This document shows, one piece after another, positions 15,831 to 26,395 of a DNA stretch of 64,000 bases; the stretch's first letter is position 1, and each line of letters opens with the position of its first letter. This stretch comes from Rhodococcus sovatensis. GTDB lineage: Bacteria; Actinomycetota; Actinomycetes; Mycobacteriales; Mycobacteriaceae. Position numbers and translations under genes: made by a program. The stretch is taken from contig NZ_CP147846.1 in assembly GCF_037327425.1 (NCBI RefSeq), forward strand, positions 124,001 through 188,000, given 5' to 3'. A model generated the notes under the pieces. It worked only from the letters and a program-made list of their open reading frames with translations, was not told the origin of the DNA and made no database searches.

Positions 15831-16874
15831 ATGAGCGACACCCACTCGATCACCGGCGTTCCATCTGCGGCGAGCATCTCCGCTGGCGGCGCGCCGCGGA
15901 ACACGGAAGAACCCAAGCAATTGTCGGACAAAAAGGCCAAGGGCGGCACTGTAACTCGCCCAGGTGACAGGATCTTCTCCACCCTCGCCACGGGCTCGGG
16001 TGTCTTCATCATCGTCCTCATTGCCGCGATCGGAGCGTTTCTGTTGTGGCGGGCAATCCCGTCGCTGCAGAACAACACGGTCAACTTCCTCACCTACAAC
16101 GGGCAGTGGAACACCTCGGACACGGCGGCGATGGTGTTCGGTATCCGCGACCTGTTCCTGGTGACGGCGACTGTGTCGATCTTCGCTCTGCTTCTCGCGA
16201 TGCCGGTGGCGCTCGGAATTGCCATCTATCTAACGCACTATGCGCCGAAAAAGGTCGCCGGGCCGCTCGGATACGTCATCGACCTTTTGGCGGCCGTCCC
16301 GTCGATCGTGTTCGGACTCTGGGGCCTGTACGTTCTGGCGCCTGCCATCAGCCCGTTCGCAGAGTGGCTCAATGCCAATCTCGCGTGGTTCCCGCTGTTC
16401 GCGACCGGCTCGGTCTCGATCGCGGGTGGTGGCACCATCTTCACGGGCGGCATCGTCCTCGCCGTCATGATTCTGCCGATCATCGCCGCGGTCACCCGCG
16501 AGGTCTTCGTACAGACGCCCAGGGGACAGATCGAAGCGGCTCTCGCTCTCGGTGCCACCCGTTGGGAAGTAGTTCGTACGACGGTCATACCGTTCGGTAA
16601 GTCCGGCTTCGTCAGCGGTTCGATGCTCGGCCTCGGCCGCGCTCTCGGCGAGACCATCGCGCTCTACATCATCATCCGCAGCGTGCAGTCGAGCTTCGGG
16701 TGGAGCCTGTTCGACGGCGGCAGCACCTTCGCCACCAAGATCGCCCTCGCGGCAGGCGAGTTCAACAATCAGCTGCAGGCCGGCGCCTACATTGCCGCCG
16801 GGTTGGTCCTGTTCGTGCTCACCTTCGTGGTCAACGCAGGCGCTCGCGCCGCGATCGCAGGAAAGAAGGACTAG
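15831..16874 (+). CDS. pstC: Phosphate ABC transporter permease PstC
   Basis: This 347-residue inner-membrane permease has a 55-residue hydrophilic N-terminus and about six helices. The coupling (EAA) loop reads EAALALGATRWEVVRTTVIP. The ATG at 15831 (MSDTHSITG) is preferred because GAGAGA lies ten bases upstream; a GTG at 15822 is possible. The stop is three bases before pstA. Confidence 0.95.
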   Translation: MSDTHSITGVPSAASISAGGAPRNTEEPKQLSDKKAKGGTVTRPGDRIFSTLATGSGVFIIVLIAAIGAFLLWRAIPSLQNNTVNFLTYNGQWNTSDTAAMVFGIRDLFLVTATVSIFALLLAMPVALGIAIYLTHYAPKKVAGPLGYVIDLLAAVPSIVFGLWGLYVLAPAISPFAEWLNANLAWFPLFATGSVSIAGGGTIFTGGIVLAVMILPIIAAVTREVFVQTPRGQIEAALALGATRWEVVRTTVIPFGKSGFVSGSMLGLGRALGETIALYIIIRSVQSSFGWSLFDGGSTFATKIALAAGEFNNQLQAGAYIAAGLVLFVLTFVVNAGARAAIAGKKD

Positions 16875-16877
16875 GCC

Positions 16878-17786
16878 ATGACCGCAACCATGGATCGTCC
16901 GGTCAAGGAACCGACCTTCAAGGGCGTCAGCGTCCGTCGTAAATTTTCGAACAACGCAGCAACCGTTCTGGTCAGTCTCGCTGTGTTGGTCGCGCTCGTT
17001 CCGCTCATCTGGGTCCTCTATACGGTCGTCTCGCGAGGCATCAGCGCAGTAGTGGCACCGGCGTGGTGGCAGAACTCGCAGGCCGGCATCACCCAGTTCA
17101 TCGCGGGTGGAGGCGCGTACCACGCCATCATCGGGACACTCACGCAAGGTTTGTTCTGCGCGTTGATCTCCATCCCGATCGGGATCTTCGTCGCCATCTA
17201 CCTCGTCGAGTACGGCGTCGGGACTCGCCTGGCCCGCTTGACGACGTTCATGGTCGACATTCTCACCGGTGTGCCGTCCATCGTCGCAGCACTGTTCATC
17301 TACGCACTGTGGATCGCGACACTGGGATTCGAACGATCCGGCTTGGCAGTGTCGTTCGCTCTGGTGCTACTCATGATCCCGGTGATCGTGCGGTCCTCGG
17401 AGGAGATGCTGCGGATCGTTCCGCAGGACCTTCGCGAAGCGTCGTATGCACTCGGTGTTCCGAAGTGGAAGACGATCGCGAAGATCGTCGTGCCAACGGC
17501 TCTGTCCGGCATCGTGACCGGCATCATGCTCGCCCTTGCACGAGTGATGGGTGAGACAGCACCGGTGCTGATCCTCGTGGGATCGGCCACTGCAATCAAT
17601 TTCAATCTCTTTGCCGGGCCGCAGACTTCACTGCCGCTGATGATGGTCGACCTGCAGAAAGCAGGAACCGGCGCGCTCACTTCCGAGCGCATGTGGGGAG
17701 CAGCACTGACGCTGATCCTGATCATTGCTCTGCTCAACATCGGCGCGAAGTTGGTCTCCAAGTTCTTCTCGCCCAAGAACTTCTGA
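16878..17786 (+). CDS. pstA: Phosphate ABC transporter permease PstA
   Basis: The 302-residue permease carries six predicted helices and the EAA-type loop EASYALGVPKWKTIAKIVVP. It forms the channel with PstC. The ATG at 16878 comes three bases after the pstC stop, in the middle of pstSCAB. Confidence 0.95.
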   Translation: MTATMDRPVKEPTFKGVSVRRKFSNNAATVLVSLAVLVALVPLIWVLYTVVSRGISAVVAPAWWQNSQAGITQFIAGGGAYHAIIGTLTQGLFCALISIPIGIFVAIYLVEYGVGTRLARLTTFMVDILTGVPSIVAALFIYALWIATLGFERSGLAVSFALVLLMIPVIVRSSEEMLRIVPQDLREASYALGVPKWKTIAKIVVPTALSGIVTGIMLALARVMGETAPVLILVGSATAINFNLFAGPQTSLPLMMVDLQKAGTGALTSERMWGAALTLILIIALLNIGAKLVSKFFSPKNF

Positions 17787-17836
17787 CGACTTCACCCCAC
17801 CCAGACACCCTGCTCGAGAAATAACAGGAGCCGACC

Positions 17837-18613
<777 letters not shown>

Positions 18614-18630
18614 CCAGCAGTGACGTAAGG

Positions 18631-18663
18631 ACCCCCGGACGCCATGCGCGTGCGGGGGTTTTT
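18631..18663 (+). terminator. Terminator of the pst operon
   Basis: ACCCCCG (18631-18637) pairs with CGGGGGT (18653-18659), followed by TTTTT. This is a classical hairpin and U-tract 18 bp after the pstB stop. Confidence 0.85.
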
Positions 18664-18689
18664 CGTGCGCGGGGGTTGGTTCGTGGTTG

Positions 18690-18930
18690 GTGTGACCGAA
18701 TGTCTCATTCGGTCTCGTGGGCGGAGCGAATGTCTAGTTCGGTCACTCTGAGTGTGCGAATGTCTGTTTCGGTCTCGTGGGCGGAGCGAATGTCTAGTTC
18801 GGTCACTCTGAGTGTGCGAATGTCTCTTTCGGTCTCGTGAGCGGAGCGAATGTCTCTTTCGGTCACCCCTTGCACAAGCGAATGACCCATTCGGTCACCA
18901 CAGTCGGTGACCGAATGGGTCATTCGGTGG
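18690..18930. repeat. 30-bp period tandem repeats with core GAATG-N5-TTCGGTC
   Basis: Eight units begin near 18698, 18727, 18757, 18787, 18817, 18847, 18879 and 18911, each with CGAATG...TTCGGTC. Alternate units are more alike, giving a 60-bp higher-order period. The last unit is a clean palindrome ACCGAATG-GG-TCATTCGGT-like element. The tract fills the gap between pstB and phoU and holds no supported gene. Confidence 0.85.
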
Positions 18931-18971
18931 AATTCGGGCGCCAGCAGACCAGGCCCGGGCAGACCCGAGGG

Positions 18972-19649
18972 TCAGGCGTTCGGGATCTTGGAGGTGGAGC
19001 CCAGTTCGACGGGCAGCTCACCGGTGACCAGGAAGATCACTCGACGGCCGACCTCTACTGCGTGGTCGGCGAAGCGCTCGTAGAAGCGTCCGAGAAGGGT
19101 GACGTCGACCGCCGCTGCCACACCGTGCTGCCACTCGCGGTCCATCAGGACCGTGAACAGGTGGCGATGCAGATCGTCCATCGCTTCGTCTTCTTCGCGG
19201 AGCTTGGCTGCACGCTCTGGGTCGCGGGTTTCGAGGACCTCGCGGGCAGAAGCCCCGAGCTGGACTGCGATACGACCCATCTCGGCGAAGTACCCGTTGA
19301 CCTCTTCGGGGAGGGCATGTTTGGGGTGGCGTCGACGAGTGATCTTCGCGACGTGCAGGGCAAGGGCGCCCATTCGGTCGATGTCGGCGACGATTTGGAT
19401 GCCGGAGACGACCGAGCGGAGGTCGGTGGCGACTGGTGCCTGGAGCGCGAGCAACGAGAACGCCTTCTCCTCGCACACAGTGCTGAGTTCGGTGATCTTG
19501 TCGTGTTCCGATATGACCTGCTCCGCGAGGACCAGATCGGCTTGGAGGAGTGACTGGGTGGCCTTGTCCATGGCGGAACCGGCCAAGGAGGCCATCTCAC
19601 CGAGGAGATCGGCCAAATCGTTCATCTGTTCGTTGTAGGCGACGCGCAT
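18972..19649 (-). CDS. phoU: Phosphate signalling complex protein PhoU (PhoY2)
   Basis: This 225-residue helical protein has two PhoU three-helix repeats with the metal-binding E/DxxxD pattern (ADIDRMGALA and RFYERFADHA). PhoU connects the Pst transporter to the PhoR-type sensor and represses the Pho response when phosphate is plentiful. It converges on pstSCAB across the 30-bp repeat tract. Confidence 0.94.
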   Translation of the reverse strand: MRVAYNEQMNDLADLLGEMASLAGSAMDKATQSLLQADLVLAEQVISEHDKITELSTVCEEKAFSLLALQAPVATDLRSVVSGIQIVADIDRMGALALHVAKITRRRHPKHALPEEVNGYFAEMGRIAVQLGASAREVLETRDPERAAKLREEDEAMDDLHRHLFTVLMDREWQHGVAAAVDVTLLGRFYERFADHAVEVGRRVIFLVTGELPVELGSTSKIPNA

Positions 19650-19720
19650 AGGCCGAAGTTTAGTGCGTCGTACCGACCTATTCGTGGTCGCGTGGGTGAA
19701 CGGGGCGTGAATGGATCAGC

Positions 19721-21616
19721 TCAGGCGCAGGTGTCGTCGGCAGCGTTGGTGAAAGCGAGGTTTTCCGGCAACGGCGGTGCCGCGGTGCTGCCGTCGACCT
19801 CCGTCACCTCGACGGTAGTACCCAACGCTGCCGGCGGAGCGGTATAGCCGGGGTAGTCGGCGCCCAGAATGACCTCGACGACGTTGTCCAGCCCTGCGGC
19901 CTGCTCGACGACGGCTCCGGGGATCGCGGATGCGACCGTGGCGGCTTCGGATTCCTGGCCGGGGGTGTATCGAACGACGGTTTGGGCTGCGGTTCCGACG
20001 AAGTTGCCGACCTCGAGTATCTGGAATCCGTACGTCGCCAGTTCGGCCGACGCTGTCGCAGCCATTCCGGATATGTCCGACGCGTTGGATACTTGGACGG
20101 AGACGGTCTCCGGATCCACGGCCAGCGTCGGAACCGCGGTCGCTGCCGACTCCTCGGGTGCCGGTGTCGGCTCGACTCGTTCTTCGCCGGGGAGTGGGAG
20201 GTCGTCGATAATCGCAGTGAACAGCGCATCGATCGCGCTGTCGACCGGTATCTCGTTGCCCCAGTCGTTGGTGCCGTCTGTCGGCAGCGTCAGGAATGTG
20301 ACTGCCCCCGCGTCGACGTTCTGCAGCGAACGGCCCAGCGTCACCAGGTCTTGAGTCTTGACGTTCTCGACGAACGTGTCGCGAGTGAAGGCGCTGACGA
20401 AGCCGTTGAGCTTGCCCGGATCGAGGAGCACGTTGTTCGACAGTGCGGACCGCAGAAGCGAGGAGAGGAATCGCTGCTGGCGCTTGATGCGACCGTAGTC
20501 GCCGTTGCCCTCGGACTCGACGTTTCGGGCGCGCACGTAGTTCAGGGCGGTACGACCGTCGATTCGCTGCTCGCCGACGTTCGGCAATACGGTTCCAAGC
20601 TCGTAGTCCACGAGGGGTTGGGGCGTGCAGACCTCGACGCCGCCGACTTCGTCGACCATGGATTCGAAGCCGGCGAAATCCATGCCGACGAAGTGCCCGA
20701 TCTTCAGTCCCGAGATCCTCTGAATGACCTTCACCAGGCATTTCGGGCCGCCCAGTGCGTACGTTGCGTTGAGCTTGTCGCCGTCGGCGGCGGGATACAT
20801 CTCGCCGGTGTACGTGTTGCTGTCGTTGTCGAAGCCCTCGCACTCGGGCCGCTCGACGTCGAGATCGCGAGGGAACGACACTGCGACGACTCGGCTGCGA
20901 TCGGCGGGAATGTTGACGAGCATGACGGTGTCCGATCGGGCGCCTTCAGCATCTGCGACTGTGCCGGCGCCGATCTCACCACTGGCTCCGGCTCGCGTGT
21001 CGGTTCCGACGATCAGATAGGTTTCGTCGCCGTACTGGCCTGCGGCATCGACGACATCCGCCGAGTCCGGATCCAGGGCTGCAACCTGTGCGAAGCCTCG
21101 GTCGGTGCTGCGAAGGTAGCCCCACACGACTCCAGTGAGTGCGACCGCCAGAATCGCGATGATCGAGACGAACCCGCGGGTGACGTTGCGTACCCGCTTC
21201 CGGCGGCGCACCTTGCTCATCGCCAGTCGAGTGAGGGCCGGGCGTTCGTCGGCGGGAACGCCGACTGCCTCGGGCTGCGCTTGAATCGGCGGTGGGGTGT
21301 GGGCCGTGATCGGGTCGATTTTCTCGGTGGGAGCGTCGACGTCCGGATGCGCGGCGGCCGTTTTCGGTCGACGAGCCGCGGGCGCCCTGGTCTCGGTCCC
21401 TCGGCCCATCAATTCGGCCACCGAGACTGCGTCGGAGTTGGTAGTCGATCGCTTGCCGAGGCGCCTCAGCCGTCCGCTGTCGGTCTCACGATCGGGTTCG
21501 GGTGGGCTCGCAGGGGTGACAGGGTCGGGGGTCGGCCGGTGAATCTGCGAAATCGGGCGCTCCCACGGAGCCCGACCGTCGGACACAGGGGGGCCCGAAT
21601 CTCGATCGTCACCCAC
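19721..21616 (-). CDS. LytR-CpsA-Psr (LCP) family cell-wall ligase
   Basis: The 631-residue protein has a long cytoplasmic N-terminus rich in Pro/Arg (1-145), one membrane helix (about 147-167), an extracytoplasmic LCP domain (about 225-400) with SDTVMLVNIP, SFPRDLDVE and the Arg-rich RARNVESEG-DYGRIKRQQRF segment, and a C-terminal LytR_C domain (about 525-610). LCP enzymes attach arabinogalactan or other polymers to peptidoglycan. GTG 21616 has AGGGAAAGA upstream. The same place is held by Rv0822c. Confidence 0.92.
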   Translation of the reverse strand: MGDDRDSGPPVSDGRAPWERPISQIHRPTPDPVTPASPPEPDRETDSGRLRRLGKRSTTNSDAVSVAELMGRGTETRAPAARRPKTAAAHPDVDAPTEKIDPITAHTPPPIQAQPEAVGVPADERPALTRLAMSKVRRRKRVRNVTRGFVSIIAILAVALTGVVWGYLRSTDRGFAQVAALDPDSADVVDAAGQYGDETYLIVGTDTRAGASGEIGAGTVADAEGARSDTVMLVNIPADRSRVVAVSFPRDLDVERPECEGFDNDSNTYTGEMYPAADGDKLNATYALGGPKCLVKVIQRISGLKIGHFVGMDFAGFESMVDEVGGVEVCTPQPLVDYELGTVLPNVGEQRIDGRTALNYVRARNVESEGNGDYGRIKRQQRFLSSLLRSALSNNVLLDPGKLNGFVSAFTRDTFVENVKTQDLVTLGRSLQNVDAGAVTFLTLPTDGTNDWGNEIPVDSAIDALFTAIIDDLPLPGEERVEPTPAPEESAATAVPTLAVDPETVSVQVSNASDISGMAATASAELATYGFQILEVGNFVGTAAQTVVRYTPGQESEAATVASAIPGAVVEQAAGLDNVVEVILGADYPGYTAPPAALGTTVEVTEVDGSTAAPPLPENLAFTNAADDTCA

Positions 21617-21734
21617 GTGTTCTTTCCCTGACCTTCCTTGCGAATCATTCGCCGTCCGTCAGGCGATCCCAGCCATGATACTTAGGAAAGCTGTGCGGTC
21701 CACTTCGGCGGCAATCGACCACGTCAGGAGCGGG

Positions 21735-22874
21735 TCAGCCGCCCGAGTGCATCAGGTCTGCACCCACGGGCACCGAAATGTCTTCCGGGTCGTCGAGCCA
21801 ACCCTCCGGCAAGGACACCGCCCCAGGGGACCCCTGTCGCCCGCGCGGACCTTCAGCGTCCTTGGGGAACGGAACCGTCGGGTCCAGTTGTCCTAGAAGG
21901 TCGTCCAATTCGGACAATGTTTTCACCAGTGCCATCGACACCCGCAGATCGGAGCCTGCCGGGAACCCGCGTAGGTACCAGGCAACATGCTTCCGTAGCT
22001 CCCGGAGGCCTTTGTCCTCGCCATGGTGGGCTGCCAGCAGCTCTGCGTGCCGTCTGATCACGACTGCGACCTCACCGAGAGTCGGCGGGGCAGGTTCTTC
22101 GCGACCGGCGAAGCGAGCACTGAGTTCGGCGAAAAGCCACGGCCTCCCGAGGCACCCGCGGCCGACGACGACGCCGTCACAGCCCGTCTCCGCCATCATG
22201 CGTACCGCGTCGGAGGCAGAGAAGATATCCCCGTTGCCGAGAACTGGAACGTCGGTGACGTGGTCCTTCAGTCGCGCGATCTCGGTCCAGTCTGCGGTCC
22301 CGGAATACCGCTGTGATGCGGTTCGTGCGTGGAGCGCCACGGCAGCCGCACCCTCCGACGCCGCAATTCGCCCGGCGTCGAGATGTGTGTGATGCTCGTC
22401 GTCGATACCGATTCGGAACTTCACGGTGACCGGAATGTCCGTTCCTGCAGTGGCTTTCACTGCTGCCGCCACGATCCGCCCGAAGAGGTTTCGTTTGTAC
22501 GGCAGCGCAGCGCCGCCACCCTTCCTGGTCACTTTCGGGACGGGGCAGCCGAAGTTCATGTCGATGTGATCGGCCAGATCGTCGTCGACGATCATTTTCG
22601 CGGCAGCGTATGTAGTCTCGGGATCCACCGTGTAGAGCTGGAGCGACCGCGGAGTCTCCTTCGGGCCGAATGTGGTCATGTGCATCGTTGCGGGCTGGCG
22701 CTCGACGAGGGCGCGAGCGGTGACCATCTCGCACACGTAGAGGCCGGAAGTACTCCCGGCTCGCTCGAGTTCCTGCTCACGGCACAATGTCCGGAAAGCA
22801 ACATTGGTCACACCGGCCATCGGGGCGAGCACTACCGGGCTCTGGAGTTCGAGTGAACCGATCCGCAGTGTCAT
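21735..22874 (-). CDS. dus: tRNA-dihydrouridine synthase (Dus)
   Basis: The 379-residue flavoenzyme has the TIM-barrel FMN start (VVLAPMAGVTN), the catalytic Cys110 in MNFGCPVPK, KGGGAAL, and GNGDIFSASDA with GRGCLGRPW for FMN phosphate. It reduces uridine in the tRNA D-loop. The ATG at 22874 (MTLRIGSLEL) is chosen; the frame continues upstream to a TTG without support. The 45-residue tail after the DusB core is Pro/Asp-rich. Confidence 0.92.
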   Translation of the reverse strand: MTLRIGSLELQSPVVLAPMAGVTNVAFRTLCREQELERAGSTSGLYVCEMVTARALVERQPATMHMTTFGPKETPRSLQLYTVDPETTYAAAKMIVDDDLADHIDMNFGCPVPKVTRKGGGAALPYKRNLFGRIVAAAVKATAGTDIPVTVKFRIGIDDEHHTHLDAGRIAASEGAAAVALHARTASQRYSGTADWTEIARLKDHVTDVPVLGNGDIFSASDAVRMMAETGCDGVVVGRGCLGRPWLFAELSARFAGREEPAPPTLGEVAVVIRRHAELLAAHHGEDKGLRELRKHVAWYLRGFPAGSDLRVSMALVKTLSELDDLLGQLDPTVPFPKDAEGPRGRQGSPGAVSLPEGWLDDPEDISVPVGADLMHSGG

Positions 22875-22923
22875 AGGGGGAGAGCCTCGTTCGTTTTCGT
22901 GTTCGGTCTTTTCAACGATCAAA

Positions 22924-22948
22924 GCCCGACACCGTGATGGTGCCGGGC
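22924..22948 (-). terminator. Terminator of the acyl-ACP desaturase gene
   Basis: GCCCGACACC and GGTGCCGGGC form a stem with one A-C mismatch around GTGAT, just after the stop at 22971 in minus-strand direction, with CTTT following on that strand. Confidence 0.65.
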
Positions 22949-22970
22949 GTGATCTGTGGTCAGGCAGCTA

Positions 22971-23927
22971 CTAGGAAGCCTGCTTTTCCGCCTTCTTGGC
23001 CTCGCGTGCGAGTGAGCGGTCGCGCATTTCCTCGAACTTGGTGGCCTGTTTCTCCAGATCCTCCAAGAATGCGGCCAGTTCCTCGCGCTTGTTCTCGCCG
23101 CGACCGGTGAAGTCGTCGCGCTCGAAGATCCTCCACTTCCGCAGAACGGGCCACACGACGTCCTCGAGGTGCTGACGGAGGTCGTAGATGCCGTGCTTGG
23201 CCATCAGCACGCCGTTGCGGCGGAAGTTCGGCATTCCTGCGCCGGGCATCTGGAAGTTCATGACGATGTCCGACAACGCGTCGAGCGTCTGGTCGGGCGC
23301 GATGTCGAGAGCCGCAGCGCTGATGTTGCGGTAGAAGATCATGTGCAGGTTCTCGTCCGCCGCGATGCGCTGGAGCATGCGGTCGGCGATCGGGTCGTCG
23401 CACACCTTGCCGGTGTTGCGGTGCGACACGCGCGTCGCGAGTTCCTGGAATGTCACGTACGACACCGAGTGCAGCAGTCCCGTGAGGGATCCGGCGGGCG
23501 AGGCGAAGCCGTTGGTCATGTGGATCATGCGTGCTTCTTCGAGTGCAACGGGATCGACACCGCGGGTCACGACGAGGTAGTCGCGCATGACGATGCCGTG
23601 GCGGTTCTCTTCGGCGGTCCACCGACCGACCCACGTCCCCCAGGCGCCGTCCTGTGAGAAGTTCTCGGCAATCTCACGGTGGTAGGAGGGGAGGTTGTCC
23701 TCGGTGAGCAGATTGGTGATCATCGCAGCTTTGGCGACCTCGGAGAGCTTGCTCTGCTCGGGGTTGTAGTCGACGCCACCCAACTCGGCGAAGTTGCGGC
23801 CCTCGTCCCACGGCACGTAGTCGTGCGGGTGCCATTCCTTCGCCATCGACATATGCCGGTTGACGTTGTCTTCCGCAACCGGAACGAGCTCCTGGAGCAG
23901 CTCCAGCTGTGTCAGATCCCTCGCCAT
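22971..23927 (-). CDS. desA1: Acyl-[acyl-carrier-protein] desaturase (DesA1 type)
   Basis: The 318-residue soluble diiron enzyme carries both ferritin-like motifs: EENRH at 106-110 and DENLH at 191-195. It introduces a cis double bond into ACP-bound fatty acids; DesA1 in mycobacteria feeds mycolic acid synthesis. ATG 23927 follows GGAGG. TACGG-CA-CCGTA (23967-23978) in the upstream region is a candidate regulator site. The neighbour dus gene is conserved (Rv0823c-Rv0824c). Confidence 0.93.
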   Translation of the reverse strand: MARDLTQLELLQELVPVAEDNVNRHMSMAKEWHPHDYVPWDEGRNFAELGGVDYNPEQSKLSEVAKAAMITNLLTEDNLPSYHREIAENFSQDGAWGTWVGRWTAEENRHGIVMRDYLVVTRGVDPVALEEARMIHMTNGFASPAGSLTGLLHSVSYVTFQELATRVSHRNTGKVCDDPIADRMLQRIAADENLHMIFYRNISAAALDIAPDQTLDALSDIVMNFQMPGAGMPNFRRNGVLMAKHGIYDLRQHLEDVVWPVLRKWRIFERDDFTGRGENKREELAAFLEDLEKQATKFEEMRDRSLAREAKKAEKQAS

Positions 23928-24204
23928 TGAATTGCCTCCATACATTGCGGATAACCGTGGCCAGCCTACGGCACCGTAACTTCGCTGGGAACTCTGTCGA
24001 GTTCCGCGGCGCGCCACAGCTACCGGCTGATAGTCGGAGAATGTCCCCCAGGACTTGTTCGTTCCCCGACGTCGAACCGTTACCGAGTGTACGGCCGTGC
24101 TCGCATGACGCGGACCTCTGCTGCTCCGTGTTTGCTGGCAGATCGTGGAAAAGAGGTCGATTGTTCGCACTGCACCCGCTCGACCAGCGAATTTTTGGTC
24201 ACAA

Positions 24205-24280
24205 TGGTGCCCCCAGTAGGACTCGAACCTACGACCTGCGGATTAAAAGTCCGTAGCTCTACCAACTGAGCTATAGGGGC
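24205..24280 (-). tRNA. tRNA-Lys (TTT)
   Basis: A full cloverleaf is readable on the minus strand: GCCCCTA acceptor, D-arm GCTC-AGTTGGTA-GAGC, anticodon loop CTTTTAA (anticodon at 24245-24247), T-arm GTAGG-TTCGAGT-CCTAC, and an encoded CCA end. It is isolated between desA1 and the lipase gene. Confidence 0.97.
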
Positions 24281-24342
24281 GCGGATCGAAAGTGTAGTGG
24301 GTCCACTTGCGAGCTGACATACGCGCCCCTGGACACCTCCGA

Positions 24343-25593
24343 CTATCTGCCGAAACTGCTGCACCCGGCGGGTGCGGGGATTCCGGCGAGCCTGTCGTCG
24401 ATCCATCGATGCGAACCGGGTAGCCCGGAGATCGCAACGACCAGATGCTCGCCTAGATACTCTTCCAGTCGAACCTGTGTGCCGTTGGCGCACCATTCGT
24501 CGTACAGGGTTTCGGCGCCCTCTTTCGGGATCCAGAATTCCTGCTGACCGTGGTAGATGAACACCGGCGTCGTAGGAGCCAGGTCGCCGCCCATGCGGGT
24601 CTGTCGGATGATCTCCTCGGCGATCGGGGTCCGATCGACGTTGGGAACATCGGACAGTGCCTGTACCGGAATCGGGGCAACGAGGCCGCCAGGGGCGAGT
24701 AGGTAGACACACATGTCCTTGGCTATCTGGGCAAGGCGCAGCCCATTTGCATTCATCAACTGGAACATCTCCGGGTATTCGCGAGCAACGCCCATCGCCG
24801 CGGCAAGAAACAACGTCGATGCAGCATTGCCGTTCATCGAACCGAGCAGAATCCGATAGTCGATCGGTGCGCCGCCGAAAGCGGTTCCGACGATGTTGAC
24901 TTCGGGTGCGTAGACCGGTGCCAGTTGCGCGGCCCAGCCCGACGCGATCGCGCCTCCCGAGTATCCGGTCATGGCAATCGGGGATTCTGCAGGCAACCCG
25001 AGGGTGGGGAGATTGACCATCGCCCTGAGGGCGTCCAGAACTGCATGCCCGGCCATGCGTCCGGCGGCGTACGCCTGGCGTGGTCCTTGATGATCGGTGA
25101 CGACGACCGCATAGTTCTTGGCGAGAAAGAGTTGTACCGCAGCAATTTCCGGCGCAATTCCGCGCGGCAGCGTCCATGACGGTGCGCACGTGTTTCCGAG
25201 AGAGTCGATGGCCATGTTGTAGGCCACGACTGGGCGCGATCCCTGACCCGTCCAGGGGGCGGTCGGCACGATCACAGTGGTCGCGCCCGCGACTGGTCGG
25301 TCTTTGGAGTCGGTCGTTCGGAAGAGGATCTGAGTGGAACGAACCGGAGTGATCAATGGCCCGACCTGGACTGATCGAGTGTTGAGAACTGTTCCAGGCA
25401 AGGCGCTTTCGAATCCGGGAGGGGGTACGAACCATGGCTCGCCGAGCGGTGTGGGTGTCGCCAGCGACGGGTCCTGCGGAGGGTTCAGAAAGTCACCGAC
25501 CGGATCCGCACCGGCTGTCCAGGGGCCGATCAGGGCCATGACGCACGCGAGAACGGTTCCTGTCGAGCGGACGATGGTTGTTCGAAGAGTCAT
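24343..25593 (-). CDS. Secretory lipase (LIP family)
   Basis: The 416-residue protein has a signal peptide (to about residue 29, GPWTAGA) and the LIP-family alpha/beta-hydrolase domain, with nucleophile Ser212 in GYSGGA, Asp/His expected around FIYHGQQEFW and the C-terminal LPGSHRWIDD. Such actinobacterial enzymes hydrolyse triacylglycerols or long-chain esters outside the cell. ATG 25593 follows GGTGAGAG; the frame upstream is not supported. Confidence 0.88.
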   Translation of the reverse strand: MTLRTTIVRSTGTVLACVMALIGPWTAGADPVGDFLNPPQDPSLATPTPLGEPWFVPPPGFESALPGTVLNTRSVQVGPLITPVRSTQILFRTTDSKDRPVAGATTVIVPTAPWTGQGSRPVVAYNMAIDSLGNTCAPSWTLPRGIAPEIAAVQLFLAKNYAVVVTDHQGPRQAYAAGRMAGHAVLDALRAMVNLPTLGLPAESPIAMTGYSGGAIASGWAAQLAPVYAPEVNIVGTAFGGAPIDYRILLGSMNGNAASTLFLAAAMGVAREYPEMFQLMNANGLRLAQIAKDMCVYLLAPGGLVAPIPVQALSDVPNVDRTPIAEEIIRQTRMGGDLAPTTPVFIYHGQQEFWIPKEGAETLYDEWCANGTQVRLEEYLGEHLVVAISGLPGSHRWIDDRLAGIPAPAGCSSFGR

Positions 25594-26395
25594 GCTCTCA
25601 CCTGAATTCGTTGTCGACGCTGACCACGATGTGTTGCGAATCACATTAGGGTTCGGGCGCTACGTCGGGGCATTTCCTCGTAGGTCGAGGCGCAACTGTT
25701 ATACGAACCCCCATTGAGAACTGCTCCGCTGCAGGGAATTCGACGAGATTGTCGTCGAATAGTCAATCACTACAACGAATTACGAAATCGGATTTCGGTG
25801 CCGACCGATGCCGCTGATCGATCCTGATTGTTCTGTTGGGCAATCACATTCGTGATGTCACCGAATTTTCTCGGCCATCTGCGGATTGTTCTCGAAACCG
25901 GGCATCCGTCGATTCGGTCGCGGTGCAGCGGGTTGAATCCTTGTTGTCGCTGAACGCGAAGTCTCGATGTAGGCGTCGTGACACAACGGACACAATGCCG
26001 GTCGACGAGTCGAAACCGACATTCGATGTGCGCATGTGGGCATGTGGGCGAGATCTCGGGGGTGATTCGTCGAATTCGTGCCTTACAATGACGACTTGTT
26101 TGTAAGGCGAGCGAAGTCTGCTCGTGACCACGCAGCGGTGTCGCATTCGACAGCAGTCGAGTCGACCGGCTTCGTGGATTGGCAGCTCGAGTGCGCACCC
26201 CCTGCAGCGCACTCGAGCCGTTTGGATCGTACCACTCGGATTGTTTGCGTATCGTCGGAGATTTGTCCGAATTCCGGTTTCGAATGCGTTTTCCGATCAA
26301 GTGGTCGGTCCTGTGTACGTCGTTTGACATACGCTCGGCAAGCGATCATGCCTGCTGATAGATGCAGGTCGCTCGGGTTCGGAGGCACGGAAGCA
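25594..26395. other. 802-bp region with no supported gene
   Basis: The stretch is lower in GC than its surroundings and no frame has coding character. It contains ATTCGACGA-N5-TCGTCGAAT (25738-25760) and GCCTTACAA-N11-TTGTAAGGC (26080-26108), two exact inverted repeats. They may be operators for the divergent lipase and TetR genes. Confidence 0.6.

Noticed and set aside
18690..18930. CRISPR-like array (30-bp regular spacing)
   Set aside because: Units are contiguous tandem repeats without unique spacers and no cas gene is present.
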